Assembly (NCBI GenBank): GCA_019234295.1
Contig: JAFALK010000087.1
Location: 1-64,000 of the forward strand
Direction: 5' to 3'
Length of the DNA stretch: 64,000 nucleotides
Source of the DNA: Roseateles sp.
GTDB taxonomy: Bacteria; Pseudomonadota; Gammaproteobacteria; Burkholderiales; Burkholderiaceae_C
Under the pieces are notes generated by a model, which was not told the origin of the DNA, made no database searches, and worked only from the letters and a program-made list of their open reading frames with translations. Position numbers and translations under genes: made by a program. Position 1 is the first letter of the stretch; the number at the start of each line of letters is the position of its first letter. Positions 63,876-64,000 of this stretch are shown here, one piece after another.

Positions 63876-64000
63876 TTAGTTGTAGTCCACGGTCACGTCG
63901 AAGGAGCCCGTGTAATTGCCGGGCACTTGCGAAGGGCTCACGGACAGGCTCGCGCCGATGGCGAGCATGAGCGTCCCGCCGCCCAGGATGCCCGAGCCGG
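63876..64000 (-). CDS. DUF4402-type subunit, C-terminal fragment (cut by window edge)
   Basis: The last 41 codons are in the window, ending at TAA (63876-63878). The sequence GGGTLMLAIGASLSVSPSQVPGNYTGSFDVTVDYN has the C-terminal pattern of DUF4402 proteins, in which a PGxYTGxFxVTVxY strand closes an Ig-like fold. It is the likely secreted or surface subunit handled by the chaperone and usher-like protein downstream on the same strand. Confidence 0.75.
   Translation of the reverse strand, partial: GSGILGGGTLMLAIGASLSVSPSQVPGNYTGSFDVTVDYN

Overview
The window reads as chromosomal DNA of a GC-rich betaproteobacterium of the order Burkholderiales. Supporting signs are the DksA variant with a single zinc-site Cys, the corC-lnt-glyQ-glyS-gmhB-plsC run, hslVU beside a STAS-domain gene, a stand-alone type III pantothenate kinase, and a fused isobutyryl-CoA mutase (IcmF). 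Genus cannot be fixed from sequence reading alone. Almost all of the DNA is coding; no gene-free stretch exceeds about 300 bases.

Layout. 1-130: 3' end of a 5S rRNA and the rRNA terminator. 149-8228: a fatty acyl-CoA ligase, 4-hydroxyphenylpyruvate dioxygenase with a divergent Lrp-type regulator and a long inverted repeat between them, an HDOD protein, two microproteins, a small DNA-binding protein that shares a 13-bp motif with them, and an EF-G-like GTPase. 8346-8916: a 7-bp tandem repeat and a GNAT pseudogene. 9048-19666: the centrepiece, a selenocysteine formate dehydrogenase operon. It runs fdhG (in-frame UGA = Sec196), fdhH, fdhI, fdhE, selA, a TlpA-like thioredoxin, a transglutaminase-like protein, selB, and the tRNA-Sec gene, which starts on the base after the selB stop codon. 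19727-25880: nitroreductase, two GGDEF proteins, an RibD/DHFR-like reductase, CreA, a DUF1801/YdeI-like protein, rhodanese and a lipid-kinase-like protein. 25877-29893: GST and icmF behind a perfect 30-bp palindrome. 29893-36289: a truncated SUMT remnant, an APH-like kinase, a TIR/TolB-like/TPR protein, a chemoreceptor, a deletion-derived mini-chemoreceptor, and coaX. 36294-43296: SnoaL-like protein, hslUV, STAS protein, dksA, a His-rich G3E GTPase and corC. 43296-50026: lnt, glyQS, a gmhB with altered catalytic residues, plsC and a YgjP-like metallopeptidase. 50038-51303: thymidine kinase flanked by two paralogous Cys-rich microproteins. 51458-59922: enoyl-CoA hydratase family protein and four exported GH13 alpha-glucan hydrolases. 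59937-64000: an unusual usher-like outer membrane protein, a PapD-like chaperone and the C-terminus of a DUF4402 subunit, cut by the window edge.

How the parts work together. The fdh-sel operon encodes both a respiratory, Tat-exported selenoenzyme and most of the machinery to decode its UGA (SelA, SelB, tRNA-Sec); only SelD is missing here. The two exported proteins set between selA and selB have no assigned role and are the best candidates for a new function. The GH13 group would debranch and hydrolyse alpha-glucans in the periplasm or at the membrane. The last three genes look like a divergent chaperone-usher route for DUF4402 subunits.
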